DNA from: Hymenobacter norwichensis DSM 15439
GTDB taxonomy: Bacteria > Bacteroidota > Bacteroidia > Cytophagales > Hymenobacteraceae
Assembly: GCF_000420705.1 (NCBI RefSeq)
Contig: NZ_ATVL01000011.1
Coordinates: 1-64,000, forward strand
Length of the DNA stretch: 64,000 nucleotides
Direction of reading: 5' to 3'
In this document: piece after piece, positions 1-8,953 of the stretch
How positions within the stretch are numbered: position 1 is the stretch's first letter
Layout: each line of letters starts with the position of its first letter
Notes under the pieces: generated by a model
Told to the model about the DNA's origin: nothing
The model's input: the letters and a program-made list of their open reading frames with translations, nothing else
Database searches by the model: none
Position numbers and translations under genes: made by a program

Positions 1-303
<303 letters not shown>

Positions 304-560
304 TAAATTTTCTAAACCTTGGCGAACCAAGGTCGATGTCGAGTGCTGACCTTGCTCACTATTTGACGTTGCCGTCTTTTAATTCGTGTGCTTGGTTTCT
401 TTGCATTTGCTTGTTGCTCTAGCTAAAGAACACCTCACAAATACTTACCATTTGTTTGTCTCAAACATTCAAAGAACGTATGCCCTTCCCGTTGGAAGAA
501 CCGTGTGGCTACTTATTTCAGCGGCCTTTCTTACTGTATTACCGAGCGGCGCTTCGTTCG
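304..560 (-). other. rRNA operon leader
   Basis: This non-coding stretch lies between the gene-proximal promoter and the 16S 5' end and would be transcribed as the precursor leader. It probably holds the 5' half of the 16S processing stem and antitermination signals, but I could not identify a boxA with confidence. Open frames here (for example 386-727) lack any protein-like features and cross the promoters. Confidence 0.6.
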
Positions 561-566
561 GGGTTG

Positions 567-596
567 CAAAGGTAAGAAGCTTTTTTCAGTTTGCAA
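567..596 (-). promoter_or_regulatory. rRNA operon promoter, gene-proximal copy
   Basis: On the minus strand TACCTTTG (567-574) matches the Bacteroidota -7 element TAnnTTTG. A TTG lies 19 bases upstream (594-596), the usual place of the -33 element. The sequence just downstream, GCAACCCCG, resembles that at the other two copies. Transcription would start about 250 bases ahead of the 16S gene. The call rests on consensus match and position. Confidence 0.75.
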
Positions 597-671
597 GAAG
601 CGAGGCAAATATTTTTTTTGATTTCCTACTTCTTGTTTCAATCTCTGTTCCTTTTCTTTTGAAGCGGGGTG

Positions 672-703
672 CAAAGGTAGCAAACTCTTTTATTGTTTGT
701 CAA
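672..703 (-). promoter_or_regulatory. rRNA operon promoter, middle copy
   Basis: TACCTTTG on the minus strand (672-679) with TTGACA starting at 703, a spacer of 21 bases, fits the Bacteroidota promoter pattern. It is followed by GCACCCCGCTTC, the same start-region sequence as the distal copy. The spacer is two bases longer than in its neighbours, which may make it weaker. Confidence 0.7.
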
Positions 704-776
704 GACTTTTTTGAAACTTTTTTTTGAAGACGTTTCTTTCTCGGTTTTGACATCCCCTTCCTTCTGAAGCGGGGTG

Positions 777-806
777 CAAATATACCTGACGGTTTTCTAT
801 CCGCAA
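777..806 (-). promoter_or_regulatory. rRNA operon promoter, distal copy
   Basis: TATATTTG on the minus strand (777-784), with TTG 19 bases upstream (804-806), matches TTG-N19-TAnnTTTG exactly. The downstream GCACCCCGCTTC block repeats that of the middle copy. The three promoters are 103-105 bases apart, so this is a tandem array driving one rRNA operon. Confidence 0.75.
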
Positions 807-916
807 GAGTCATTCTTACTTTTTCTGAATATTTTTTAACATAATAAAGCTATTCTACTCTCAGGGAAGAGCTTATCAGCTCATTCTCAGACACTCTTCT
901 AGGATGGACCATATGT

Positions 917-966
917 AAGGAAGCCTGATACCTTACTTCACTTAGTGAAACGAGCATCAGGCTTCT
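917..966 (-). terminator. hairpin downstream of the oxidoreductase gene
   Basis: AAGCCTGAT (921-929) pairs with ATCAGGCTT (956-964), with a smaller TTCACTTAGTGAA hairpin nested in the loop. It sits about 60 bases past the stop of the minus-strand oxidoreductase gene and before the rRNA promoters, where a terminator is expected. There is no clear U tract, so the role is inferred from position. Confidence 0.45.
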
Positions 967-1025
967 TATTTGGCTGCTCAGCAGCTACCGGAGGTTACTA
1001 TACGGACTGTTTATAAGCTGGTACG

Positions 1026-3602
1026 CTATACTTCAGCGGCTACCAGTTCGGAGCGGCGGACGCTGGGTTGCGTTTTCGCGGCGACTACAGTTACTACTAC
1101 ATACTTGGACGTAGGGGTGTTACTGACTTCTGCTACGCTGGAAATAGGTACCAGCGGGTTGGCTTCAGGGAAATAAGCAGCTACGTTGCCTTTAGGAATG
1201 TCGTAGGGAACGGCTATGAACTTCTCGATGGTACGCTGTTCGCCTTCGAAATGGCTGGTTATATCTATGAGGTCTTTGGCCTTGAGACCACGGTCGGCAA
1301 TATCCTCGGCATTCATGAACAGGACGCGCCGCTCATTATGGATGCCGCGGTACCGGTCGTTGTACTCATAAATAGTGGTATTGAACTGGTCGTGGCTGCG
1401 AACGGTCATGAGCACGAGCTGGCCAGGTTCGAGAGTATGCTTGGTTAGGGATGTGGCGGTGAAGTTGGCTTTGCCGGTTTTGGTGGTGAACTTCCGTTCC
1501 CGTGGGCCGTTGGGCAAATAGAAGCCCCCAGGACGCCGCAGCTTTTCGTTGAAATGCTCGAAACCGGGGATAACTCGGCTGATATGGTCGCGGATGACGT
1601 CGTAATTTTCCGTCATGGCCACCCAATCAGTGGTGGTACGGTCGCCGAGGGTGGTAATGGCAACACCGCTGATGATGGCAACTTCGCTGAGCATCTCGCC
1701 GGCCAAAGGAACCAAGGTGCCTTTGTTTTGGCTGACAACCCCCATTGAGTTTTCGCAGGAGGTCATTTGGTGCCCGGCGCGCTGCATATCAATATCCACA
1801 TGGGTGAAGCACGGGAGCAGCAAGCTGGTTTTGCCGGTGACGAGGTGGCCGCGGTTGAGCTTAGTGCCCACGAATACTGTGAGGTTCTGCTTGCGCATGC
1901 CTTCAGCAATCAGTTCGGTGTCGGGGCCGGCGGCCAGTAGGTTGCCGCCAAGGCTGAAGTAGACTTTGGTTTTGCCTTCAACCATAGCCTTGATGCTTTC
2001 TACTACATCAAAACCGTCTTCGCGGGGAGCCGAGAACTTAAACTCCTTCTCCAGCGAGTCGAGGAATTCCGCGCTTACTCGCTCCCAGATGCCCATGGTC
2101 CGGTCGCCTTGCACGTTGGAGTGGCCACGGACGGGGCAGGTGCCGGCGCCAGGCTTACCGATGGCGCCTTTCATCAATTGCAGATTGACGATTTCCTGAA
2201 TGGTTTGAACGCCGTTTTTCTGCTGCGTAACGCCCATTGCCCAGCAGGTAACAATTTTCTGCTTGGTGGCTAGCATATTGGCCGCTTCCAGAAGCTGCGC
2301 CTGTGAAATGCCGCTTAACTCCTCGATGTCCTCCCAGCTGGTGGCACGGATGTTTTGCTCGAACTCCTCGAAACCAGTGGTGTATTTATCAATAAAGGGC
2401 CGGTCTACTACTTGACCGGGGTTGAGATCCTCGGCTTCGAAGAGGTGCTTCATAATGCCACGAAGCAGCGCCATGTCGCCATTCACGCGCACTTGCAGGT
2501 ACAAATCCGTGATGGGTGTACCGTCGCCCATCAGGGCCCCGAGGGCCCGGAGCGGATTCATGAAGTCTTGGGGGTTCTTGAAGTGGTTGAGGCCGGCTTC
2601 AATCAGAGGGTTGATGCTGATGATTTTGGCACCGTTGCGCTTGGCCTTTTGTAGGGCCGTAAGCATGCGCGGATGGTTGGTGCCGGGGTTCTGCCCCATG
2701 ATGAGGATAACCTCGGCCTCGTGAATATCATTGAGCGTGACGGAGCCTTTACCCAAACCCAAAGTGGGACTGAGCGCGGATCCGCTGCTTTCGTGGCACA
2801 TATTGGAGCAATCGGGCAGGTTGTTGGTGCCGAACTGCCGGGCGAAAAGCTGGAACAGGAAGGCCGGTTCGTTGGGTACCTTGCCAGAGGTATAGAAAAC
2901 GGCTTCGTCGGGCGAGGCCAGCGCATTCAGCTCATCGGCCACGATCTGGAAAACCTCGGGCCACTCGATGCGGGTGTAGTAGTCGGAGCCGGGGCGCTTT
3001 ACCAGGGGGTGCGTGAGGCGGCCGGTGTTGTTTTGGTCCCGGTCGGTGAGGCGGGAAAGCTCGGCCAAGGTGTGCTTGGCAAAGAACTCGGGGCCAGCCG
3101 AACGGTCGTCGACATCGGAGGCGGTGGCTTTGGCGCCGTTTTCACAGAACTCGGCTACGGAGCGGTGGTCATCAGGGTCGGGCCAGGCGCAGCTAGAGCA
3201 GTCGAAACCATCCTTTTGGTTCATGCCTAGCAACGCCTTAGTGCCCCGGGCCATGCCGCCTTCCGTCCAACTGAACTGCATGGATTTGATAACAGCCGTA
3301 ACGCCAGCCGCCACTTTGGCTCGGCCTTCCAGCCGCAAACCGGTTAGTTCTTCGGGTGGCTGGGCCAGAATGGGGTGCAGGTATTTGGCGTTGGCCGTAT
3401 CGGGAGCAGGAATGTGCTGCTTGGGCGCATCGGCGCTGGCTTCGTGCTCGGCCATGGTGGGGTTGTCGGAATTGGTGTGGTAATGGTCGGGAGCAGGCGC
3501 CTCGCCTTGGCTGGGCCGCTCACCGCTTTTAGGAGCGTGGCTGGCCTTTTGGGCGTGCTGGTCGTTGGCTTTGCTGGGGTCGGTAACGGGAGAATCTTCC
3601 AT
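1026..3602 (-). CDS. FdhF/YdeP-family molybdopterin oxidoreductase
   Basis: This 858-residue protein belongs to the molybdopterin oxidoreductase superfamily and resembles the FdhF/YdeP alpha-subunit-like group. Residues about 80-700 form the Mo-bis-pterin catalytic part and 740-840 the C-terminal molybdopterin dinucleotide-binding barrel. CSSC at 135-138 and Cys153 are candidate Fe-S ligands; I see no fourth, so an intact [4Fe-4S] cluster is uncertain. Cys269-His270 aligns with the Sec140-His141 pair of E. coli FdhF, so a Cys-ligated Mo is expected. The first 70 residues are Pro/Ala/His-rich and probably disordered. There is no Tat signal, so it is likely cytoplasmic. The substrate is unproven; the fdhD neighbour favours formate. 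Start is ATG at 3602. Confidence 0.88.
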   Translation of the reverse strand: MEDSPVTDPSKANDQHAQKASHAPKSGERPSQGEAPAPDHYHTNSDNPTMAEHEASADAPKQHIPAPDTANAKYLHPILAQPPEELTGLRLEGRAKVAAGVTAVIKSMQFSWTEGGMARGTKALLGMNQKDGFDCSSCAWPDPDDHRSVAEFCENGAKATASDVDDRSAGPEFFAKHTLAELSRLTDRDQNNTGRLTHPLVKRPGSDYYTRIEWPEVFQIVADELNALASPDEAVFYTSGKVPNEPAFLFQLFARQFGTNNLPDCSNMCHESSGSALSPTLGLGKGSVTLNDIHEAEVILIMGQNPGTNHPRMLTALQKAKRNGAKIISINPLIEAGLNHFKNPQDFMNPLRALGALMGDGTPITDLYLQVRVNGDMALLRGIMKHLFEAEDLNPGQVVDRPFIDKYTTGFEEFEQNIRATSWEDIEELSGISQAQLLEAANMLATKQKIVTCWAMGVTQQKNGVQTIQEIVNLQLMKGAIGKPGAGTCPVRGHSNVQGDRTMGIWERVSAEFLDSLEKEFKFSAPREDGFDVVESIKAMVEGKTKVYFSLGGNLLAAGPDTELIAEGMRKQNLTVFVGTKLNRGHLVTGKTSLLLPCFTHVDIDMQRAGHQMTSCENSMGVVSQNKGTLVPLAGEMLSEVAIISGVAITTLGDRTTTDWVAMTENYDVIRDHISRVIPGFEHFNEKLRRPGGFYLPNGPRERKFTTKTGKANFTATSLTKHTLEPGQLVLMTVRSHDQFNTTIYEYNDRYRGIHNERRVLFMNAEDIADRGLKAKDLIDITSHFEGEQRTIEKFIAVPYDIPKGNVAAYFPEANPLVPISSVAEVSNTPTSKYVVVTVVAAKTQPSVRRSELVAAEV

Positions 3603-3655
3603 GGCTTGGTGGGAATAGGGCGGTGGGATTTACAGTACAACAGCAAACCACACAG

Positions 3656-3988
3656 TTAGTGCTTACAGCCGAGGTCTTTCTCTACTAGGATATGCACAAC
3701 TTGGTTGTCGGCGACGGGGAATGTGCCGCTCAAACTCACTTCGTTGGAGGTGGTCCAGTCGTCGGCTACTTGGGGCGGGAGGCGCACTACCACTCGGCCA
3801 GAGGTATAAGCAACGCTCAACCCGGAATCGGTAGCCGTTTCGTCGCGCTGGAGGGCGTACACCAGCCGGTCGGAGACGGACGGCCCCAGCGGCACTACGG
3901 TTTCGAGGCGCCCTTGCTGTTGGAACGCCTCCACTTCTTCGGCGGACAGACGAAGGCGGACGGTGTTGTCTTCGATACGGAGCTTCAT
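3656..3988 (-). CDS. DUF7009-like small protein of the oxidoreductase operon
   Basis: This 110-residue acidic protein opens with MKLRIEDNTVRLRLS and ends DLGCKH. I recognise it as the DUF7009 type of small Bacteroidota protein; no function is established to my knowledge. No signal peptide or membrane segment is visible. It lies 53 bases upstream of the oxidoreductase gene and 45 bases downstream of fdhD, all on the minus strand, so the three probably form one transcript. A role in maturing or regulating the oxidoreductase is inferred from context only. Confidence 0.7.
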   Translation of the reverse strand: MKLRIEDNTVRLRLSAEEVEAFQQQGRLETVVPLGPSVSDRLVYALQRDETATDSGLSVAYTSGRVVVRLPPQVADDWTTSNEVSLSGTFPVADNQVVHILVEKDLGCKH

Positions 3989-4033
3989 AGCACGTATTGG
4001 TTTTTATGAACTGACTTTCAGACTACTATTCAC

Positions 4034-4912
4034 TCAGGAAGCCTGGGGTTGAAGGCCTTGCAGGCGCCATTCGTGGCAGTAGACGTTGTAACGATTCTGG
4101 CGCACGAAGCCGCAAACCGTCATGCCGAAGCTGCGGGCGGCGGAAACGGCCAGGGAGCTAGGCGCACCAACCGCGGCCAGAATGGGGATGCCCGCCACGG
4201 CGGCTTTCTGCACCAGCTCGAAGCTAGCCCGGCCACTGACCAGAATAATGTGCTGGTGCAGCGGCAGCCACTCCTGCAGCAGCGCGGCCCCAATTACTTT
4301 GTCTAGCGCGTTGTGCCGGCCTACATCTTCGCGGAGCAGCAGCAGTTCGCCGGTTGGCGAAAACAGGGCCGCTGCGTGCAGGCCGCCGGTTTGCTCGAAC
4401 AAGGCTTGGGCCGCCCGCTGCTTGGCGGGTAACTGATGAATCAGGTCGGCGGAAACGTAGGGGCCATCGGTAGGCAGCACGGGGCAGGCCGCGGCATTCA
4501 CGGCCTCGATGCTGGTTTTGCCACACACGCCGCAGCTACTACTAGTATAGAAGTGGCGCTCCAGGCGGGGCAAGTCAGGGGTGGCGGTGGGGGCTAGCTC
4601 AGCCCGCACCACGTTTTCGCGCTCCTCTTCTTTCTTCACATCAGGGCAATAAATGACGCCGTGCAGCTCTTGCCGGTTGCGGATGATGCCTTCGGTGAGC
4701 AGGAAACCCGCCGCCAGTTCGAAGTCGTGGCCAGGCGTGCGCATGGTGATGGACAATGTGCGGTGCTCACGCTGGCCGCTGGCCCCGTAGCCCACCCTGA
4801 TTTCCAGGGGTTCTTCTACGGCCAGCACATCCGAGGCGGTGCTGGCCTCGTCGCCCTGCACTTTGTGCACGGTGGTATACTCGTAGCTGGTGGGAGGAAG
4901 GAAAACTTTCAA
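4034..4912 (-). CDS. fdhD: FdhD sulfur carrier/sulfurtransferase for formate dehydrogenase
   Basis: FdhD moves sulfur from a cysteine desulfurase to the molybdenum cofactor, a step needed for formate dehydrogenase activity. The 292-residue product has the family's signatures: EEPLEIRV near the N-terminus, MRTPGHDFELAAGFL, the CGVCGK cysteine pair expected to carry persulfide, and the LLREDVGRHNALDKVIG block. Length is normal. The first codon is TTG at 4912, with no ATG upstream before a stop; a GTG about 13 codons inside is an alternative. It heads the fdhD/DUF7009/oxidoreductase set and is the best evidence that the set works on formate or a similar substrate. Confidence 0.93.
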   Translation of the reverse strand: MKVFLPPTSYEYTTVHKVQGDEASTASDVLAVEEPLEIRVGYGASGQREHRTLSITMRTPGHDFELAAGFLLTEGIIRNRQELHGVIYCPDVKKEEERENVVRAELAPTATPDLPRLERHFYTSSSCGVCGKTSIEAVNAAACPVLPTDGPYVSADLIHQLPAKQRAAQALFEQTGGLHAAALFSPTGELLLLREDVGRHNALDKVIGAALLQEWLPLHQHIILVSGRASFELVQKAAVAGIPILAAVGAPSSLAVSAARSFGMTVCGFVRQNRYNVYCHEWRLQGLQPQAS

Positions 4913-5099
4913 GTCAATTAAATTTTATCAATTGGAAATTGAAAGTGGAGGCCGGTGTTGTTTGTTGAGCGCTTTCGACTTTCATAGGGATGGTTGTTTA
5001 ACCTTGTGCTATAGATAGAAGTTCTAGCATCAGAATCGGGCGCCTTCTGCTTTCGGGCCCAATTTATTGGTTTTTGCTCCCTCCTTTTCACTTACGCCC

Positions 5100-6206
5100 G
5101 TGCTTACTTCCGAAGAACGCAACCGCTACCGCCGCCATTTGCAGCTCCCCGAAATTGGGGAAGCTGGGCAGCTCCGCCTCAAAAATGCCCGGGTATTGGT
5201 GGTAGGCGCCGGCGGGCTGGGGTGCCCGGTGTTGCAATACCTGGCCGCCGCCGGGGTGGGCACGCTGGGCATCGTGGACGCCGACAAGGTGGAAATCAGC
5301 AACCTCCAGCGCCAGATTTTGTACGGACCCAGCGACTTAGGCCACTTTAAGGCGGAAGTGGCAGGTCGCGCCGTACGGAAAATCAACCCGCTGGTGCACA
5401 CCGAAGTACATACCTGCCGCGCCACTCTCGGCAATATCCGGGAGTTGATAACCACTTACGATATAGTGGTGGATGGCTCCGACAATTTCCCGACGCGCTA
5501 CCTCCTCAACGATGCCTGCGTGAGCTTCAATAAGCCGTTGATATCGGGGGCCATTTACAAGTTTGAGGGGCAGGTTTCGGTGTTCAACTATCAAGGCGGG
5601 CCTACGTATCGGTGCTTGTTTCCGCAGCCGCCATCAGCCAAAGAGGCACCCAATTGTGATGCTACCGGCGTGCTGGGCGTATTGCCAGGCCTAGTGGGCA
5701 CTGCACAGGCGGCCGAAACGCTGAAAGTGGTGCTGGGTATTGGCGAGGTACTCAGTGGCCGGCTTTGGGTGCTTGATGTCTTGTCTTTTCAAACGCGCAT
5801 TATGAAATTTGCCCGCCGACCCGAGCAAGCTACCATCAATCTATTGAGCGCTGACCCTACCGACTACGCTGACCTGTGCGGAGTGGGCATCAATGCCATT
5901 TCAGCGGCTGATTTGTACCAGCAACTCGACTCAGAGCATGCTCCTTTCTTGCTGGACGTGCGCGAACCACACGAGTTTACGGCCGGGCATCTGCCAGGCG
6001 CTACGCTGTTGCCGCTGGGTAGCCTGGAGAAAGGAGTAGCCTCTATTCCGCGGCACCATCCGGTGGTGGTGTATTGTCGCTCGGGCCGGCGGAGCGCGCA
6101 GGCTATTGAGCGGCTACAAACCGAGTTCGGCTTTGCCAACCTGCTTAACCTGGATGGCGGCATTGAAGCCTGGGACATGCTGAGCGTACGGGAAAACGTA
6201 AACTAG
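5100..6206 (+). CDS. moeB: MoeB/ThiF-type adenylyltransferase fused to rhodanese
   Basis: This enzyme adenylates the C-terminal Gly-Gly of MoaD (or a ThiS-like carrier), and the rhodanese domain can supply sulfur. Residues 1-245 are the E1-like domain with VVGAGGLGCP for ATP binding and the SDNFPTRYLLND segment. Residues about 270-368 are the rhodanese domain with active-site VVYCRSGRRS. The paired zinc cysteines of E. coli MoeB are reduced to single residues (RCLFP, LCGVG), so zinc is probably absent. I chose the GTG at 5100 (MLTSEERNRY) since it matches the family start; a TTG at 5067 would add 11 residues. The molybdate transporter follows after 40 bases. Confidence 0.9.
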   Translation: MLTSEERNRYRRHLQLPEIGEAGQLRLKNARVLVVGAGGLGCPVLQYLAAAGVGTLGIVDADKVEISNLQRQILYGPSDLGHFKAEVAGRAVRKINPLVHTEVHTCRATLGNIRELITTYDIVVDGSDNFPTRYLLNDACVSFNKPLISGAIYKFEGQVSVFNYQGGPTYRCLFPQPPSAKEAPNCDATGVLGVLPGLVGTAQAAETLKVVLGIGEVLSGRLWVLDVLSFQTRIMKFARRPEQATINLLSADPTDYADLCGVGINAISAADLYQQLDSEHAPFLLDVREPHEFTAGHLPGATLLPLGSLEKGVASIPRHHPVVVYCRSGRRSAQAIERLQTEFGFANLLNLDGGIEAWDMLSVRENVN

Positions 6207-6246
6207 CTCCGCCCCTACTTTACTGCCCGCCTGATTTCTTCTTACT

Positions 6247-7413
6247 ATGCCCCTTACTGCCCCGCCCCTACCCCGCCGCCCCCGCCTACGCTTCGACCGG
6301 AACGAACTAGCCGGAGCGCTGGGTGACTTAGGCACCGACCTGCCGCTGCTTATTGGGGTGCTGGCCGCGTCGGGCGCTGATAGTGCCGGGGTGCTGGTGA
6401 TGTTTGGGCTGATGCAGGTGTTTTCGGGAGTGTGGTACGGTATGCCGATGCCGGTGCAACCACTCAAAGCGTTTGCCGCGCTGGTTATTGCCCAGAAAAT
6501 TCCGGGCCGGGTGATTTATGGTGGCGGTTTGGCTATTGGGGTCAGCATGTTTGTGCTTTCCATCACCGGGCTGATTGATGCGCTGGCCCGGCTGGTGCCC
6601 AAGCCCGTAGTGCGCGGCATTCAGTTCGGGCTAGCGTTGCAATTGGCCACGCTGGCGCTCAAAGAGTACGTGCCTTCCGATGGACTACCAGGGTACGTCT
6701 TGGCAGTTGTGGGCTTTATTGTAACGGTGGTGCTACTTGGTAACCGCCGGTGGCCGGCCGCGCTGGTAGTTATTGTGCTGGGGGTTAGCTACGGGTTGCT
6801 GTTCAAGTTCGATTTCACTACCGCGCAGCAGGCGCTAGGGCTGCACTTTCCTACCTGGCATACGCCTGCCTCAGCCGATATCCTGACGGGCGCCGTACTC
6901 TTGGCCCTACCCCAGATTCCGTTGTCGCTCGGCAACTCCATCCTGGCCACCCGCCAAATAGCCCAGGACTATTTCCCAGAGCGCAACCTGACGGTAAAGC
7001 AAATCAGCTTCACCTACGCCCTCATGAACTTGGTGAATCCGTTTTTGGGCGGTTTTCCGGTGTGCCACGGTTCGGGCGGCATGGTGGGACACTATGCGTT
7101 TGGGGCCCGCACAGGCGGCTCGGTAGTGCTGTATGGACTGCTGTTTCTGGTGCTGGGTCTATTTTTCAGTCAGGGCTTTCAGCAAGTAGTGCAGATATTC
7201 CCGCTGCCTATTTTGGGCGTATTACTGCTCTTCGAGTCCCTTACTTTGGCGGCGCTGCTACGCGACATAGCCGCAACTCGTTCCAGCTTGCTACTGGCGC
7301 TACTAACGGGCCTACTTTGCGCGGGCTTGCCTTACGGCTACTTAGTAGGTTTGATTACGGGTACGGCGCTGTACTATGCCGTGGAGCGTGGCTGGGTCGG
7401 CATTGGCAAATAG
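6247..7413 (+). CDS. MOT1-type molybdate transporter (SulP-related)
   Basis: A 388-residue membrane protein with about ten to eleven hydrophobic segments. RNELAGALGDLGTDLPL and the GMPMPVQPLKA segment are the two hallmark motifs of the MOT1 molybdate/sulfate transporter family. It lacks the STAS domain of classical SulP transporters, as is normal for MOT1. Placed right after moeB and among Moco genes, it most likely imports molybdate across the inner membrane, in place of ModABC, which is not seen in this window. The fine specificity, molybdate over sulfate, is inferred from motifs and neighbours. Confidence 0.87.
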   Translation: MPLTAPPLPRRPRLRFDRNELAGALGDLGTDLPLLIGVLAASGADSAGVLVMFGLMQVFSGVWYGMPMPVQPLKAFAALVIAQKIPGRVIYGGGLAIGVSMFVLSITGLIDALARLVPKPVVRGIQFGLALQLATLALKEYVPSDGLPGYVLAVVGFIVTVVLLGNRRWPAALVVIVLGVSYGLLFKFDFTTAQQALGLHFPTWHTPASADILTGAVLLALPQIPLSLGNSILATRQIAQDYFPERNLTVKQISFTYALMNLVNPFLGGFPVCHGSGGMVGHYAFGARTGGSVVLYGLLFLVLGLFFSQGFQQVVQIFPLPILGVLLLFESLTLAALLRDIAATRSSLLLALLTGLLCAGLPYGYLVGLITGTALYYAVERGWVGIGK

Positions 7414-7439
7414 TAGCTTACAACGTCGGCAAGCAGCCA

Positions 7440-8450
7440 TTACCCCCCTATCGTGCTCATCGACTCGAAGCTGAGCTGATGCAATGGGCGCTGCTGCTCG
7501 GCCTCGAAGCCGTTGGCGGCCCGGTACCGGAAAGCGGAAGTCAAGGCCGCTACGATGTCGGCGTCGGAGGAGCCGCCACGGAGTAGAGCGCGCACGTCAA
7601 GCACGCCTTGGTCGTAGAGGCAGGTTTTGAGGCCGCCCTCAGCCGTAAGGCGAATTCGGTTGCAGGTACCGCAGAACGTGCGCGAGTAAGCGGCAATGAT
7701 GCCAATGTGACCCACGTGCCCGGCTACGGCGTACTCAGAGGCCGTGGCACCGGCCGGCACCGGCAGCGGCATCAGCGCCCCAAAATGCTCTTCCAGGTGC
7801 TCCCGAATACGGCGGTGGTTCCAGGGCAGCGTCGCCGGCGTGGCGATGTGGCTGCCGCCGTTGAAGGGCATCTCCTCGATGAAGCGTACTTCCACCGGCA
7901 AGTCGCGCGTCAGTTCGGCCAGTGGAATAATGTCCTCGGTGTTCTGGCCGTCCATTACCACCGCATTGATTTTCACTTGTATATCGGCGGCCAGCAGCGC
8001 ATGAAAAGTGTCCATGACGCGGGGTAGCTCGTCGCGGCGGGTGATACGCGCGAAACGCTCTTGGTCGAGGGTATCGAGGCTGAGGTTGACGGCTTTCACG
8101 CCGATGCGGGCCAGTTCCGGCACATAGGGCGCCGTGAGCACACCATTGGTGGTCAGGCTGATATCATCGATACCGGGAATGTCGGCTAAGCGGGCCATGA
8201 ACGGCACTAGGTCGCGCCGCACGAATGGTTCACCACCGGTAAGGCGCACTTTACGCACGCCTAAGCCAGCCATCAGGGCTACTAGCCGCTCCATTTCCTC
8301 GTAGGTTAGGAGCTGCTGCTTGGGCATGTACTTGATGCCTTCTTCGGGCATGCAATAAAAGCAGCGCAGGTTGCAACGGTCCGTCACGGCCAGCCGCACG
8401 TACTCTAGCGGACGACCATGGTTATCAAACAAAACAGACGGAGCAGCCAT
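7440..8450 (-). CDS. moaA: GTP 3',8-cyclase MoaA
   Basis: MoaA is a radical-SAM enzyme that, with MoaC, turns GTP into cyclic pyranopterin monophosphate. The 336-residue product has the N-terminal cluster motif CNLRCFYC (Cys26, 30, 33) and the C-terminal cluster FCGTCNRIRLT followed by CLYDQG. It ends in Gly-Gly, as MoaA proteins do and as the mechanism needs. The frame is open up to 8627, but the ATG at 8450 (MAAPSVLFDNHGRPL) gives the normal N-terminus. It is convergent with the transporter gene (26-base gap) and divergent from moaD. Confidence 0.95.
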   Translation of the reverse strand: MAAPSVLFDNHGRPLEYVRLAVTDRCNLRCFYCMPEEGIKYMPKQQLLTYEEMERLVALMAGLGVRKVRLTGGEPFVRRDLVPFMARLADIPGIDDISLTTNGVLTAPYVPELARIGVKAVNLSLDTLDQERFARITRRDELPRVMDTFHALLAADIQVKINAVVMDGQNTEDIIPLAELTRDLPVEVRFIEEMPFNGGSHIATPATLPWNHRRIREHLEEHFGALMPLPVPAGATASEYAVAGHVGHIGIIAAYSRTFCGTCNRIRLTAEGGLKTCLYDQGVLDVRALLRGGSSDADIVAALTSAFRYRAANGFEAEQQRPLHQLSFESMSTIGG

Positions 8451-8647
8451 ACAAATCAGACAATACGCAAAAGCCAGCGTCAGCGACGCCCGGCTATCCT
8501 TAATTTCGTAAAAACAGCCTTTTTTTTGAAGGCTGCGTAATCGAGGCCGAGACCATTCATCTGCTTCGGATCTAAATAACCAGATGCGGACGCCTGCGGT
8601 TTCAGAGTTGAACGCTTCAACTCGCAATCCAGCTAAATAGTGGTGAT
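8451..8647. promoter_or_regulatory. moaA-moaD divergent control region
   Basis: This 197-base region separates two divergent Moco genes and must hold both promoters. It has two tight hairpins: CAGCCTT (8515-8521) with AAGGCTG (8529-8535) around a T-rich loop, and GAGTTGAA (8605-8612) with TTCAACTC (8616-8623) around a three-base loop. I could not match the Moco riboswitch consensus. A regulator site or transcript structure is possible, but unproven. Confidence 0.4.
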
Positions 8648-8890
8648 ATGAACTTGAAAATAGCTCTTTTTGGCATTGCCAAAGAAATAGTAGGCCAGCC
8701 CATGCTGGAAATAACCGCCCCCGCCGACCAGCCCGTGCAGGAATTGCTGGAACAGCTCCGTACGCAGTACCCAGCGCTACGAGGCCTGAGCAGCCTGGCC
8801 GTGGCCGTGAACAACGAATATGCCGAGGGCTCTCAGCTGCTCCACGAGCGAGACGAAATTGCCCTCATTCCGCCCGTGGCTGGCGGCTAG
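8648..8890 (+). CDS. moaD: molybdopterin synthase small subunit MoaD
   Basis: MoaD is the ubiquitin-like sulfur carrier whose C-terminal thiocarboxylate gives the dithiolene sulfurs of molybdopterin. The 80-residue product has normal MoaD length and fold pattern and ends ALIPPVAGG, the Gly-Gly tail that MoeB adenylates. It is followed after 27-63 bases, depending on start choice, by moaE, its partner in the synthase. The ATG at 8648 is clear. Confidence 0.94.
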   Translation: MNLKIALFGIAKEIVGQPMLEITAPADQPVQELLEQLRTQYPALRGLSSLAVAVNNEYAEGSQLLHERDEIALIPPVAGG

Positions 8891-8953
8891 GCTATGCCGT
8901 AGTTTTTACCGCCGGTTTTGCTTTCTGCTTGTGTACCCCCTGAACTCATTGCT

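Noticed and set aside
2673..3230. 185-codon open frame antisense to the oxidoreductase gene
   Set aside because: Gly/Val-rich shadow of a GC-rich gene; the minus-strand frame has clear family motifs over the same bases.
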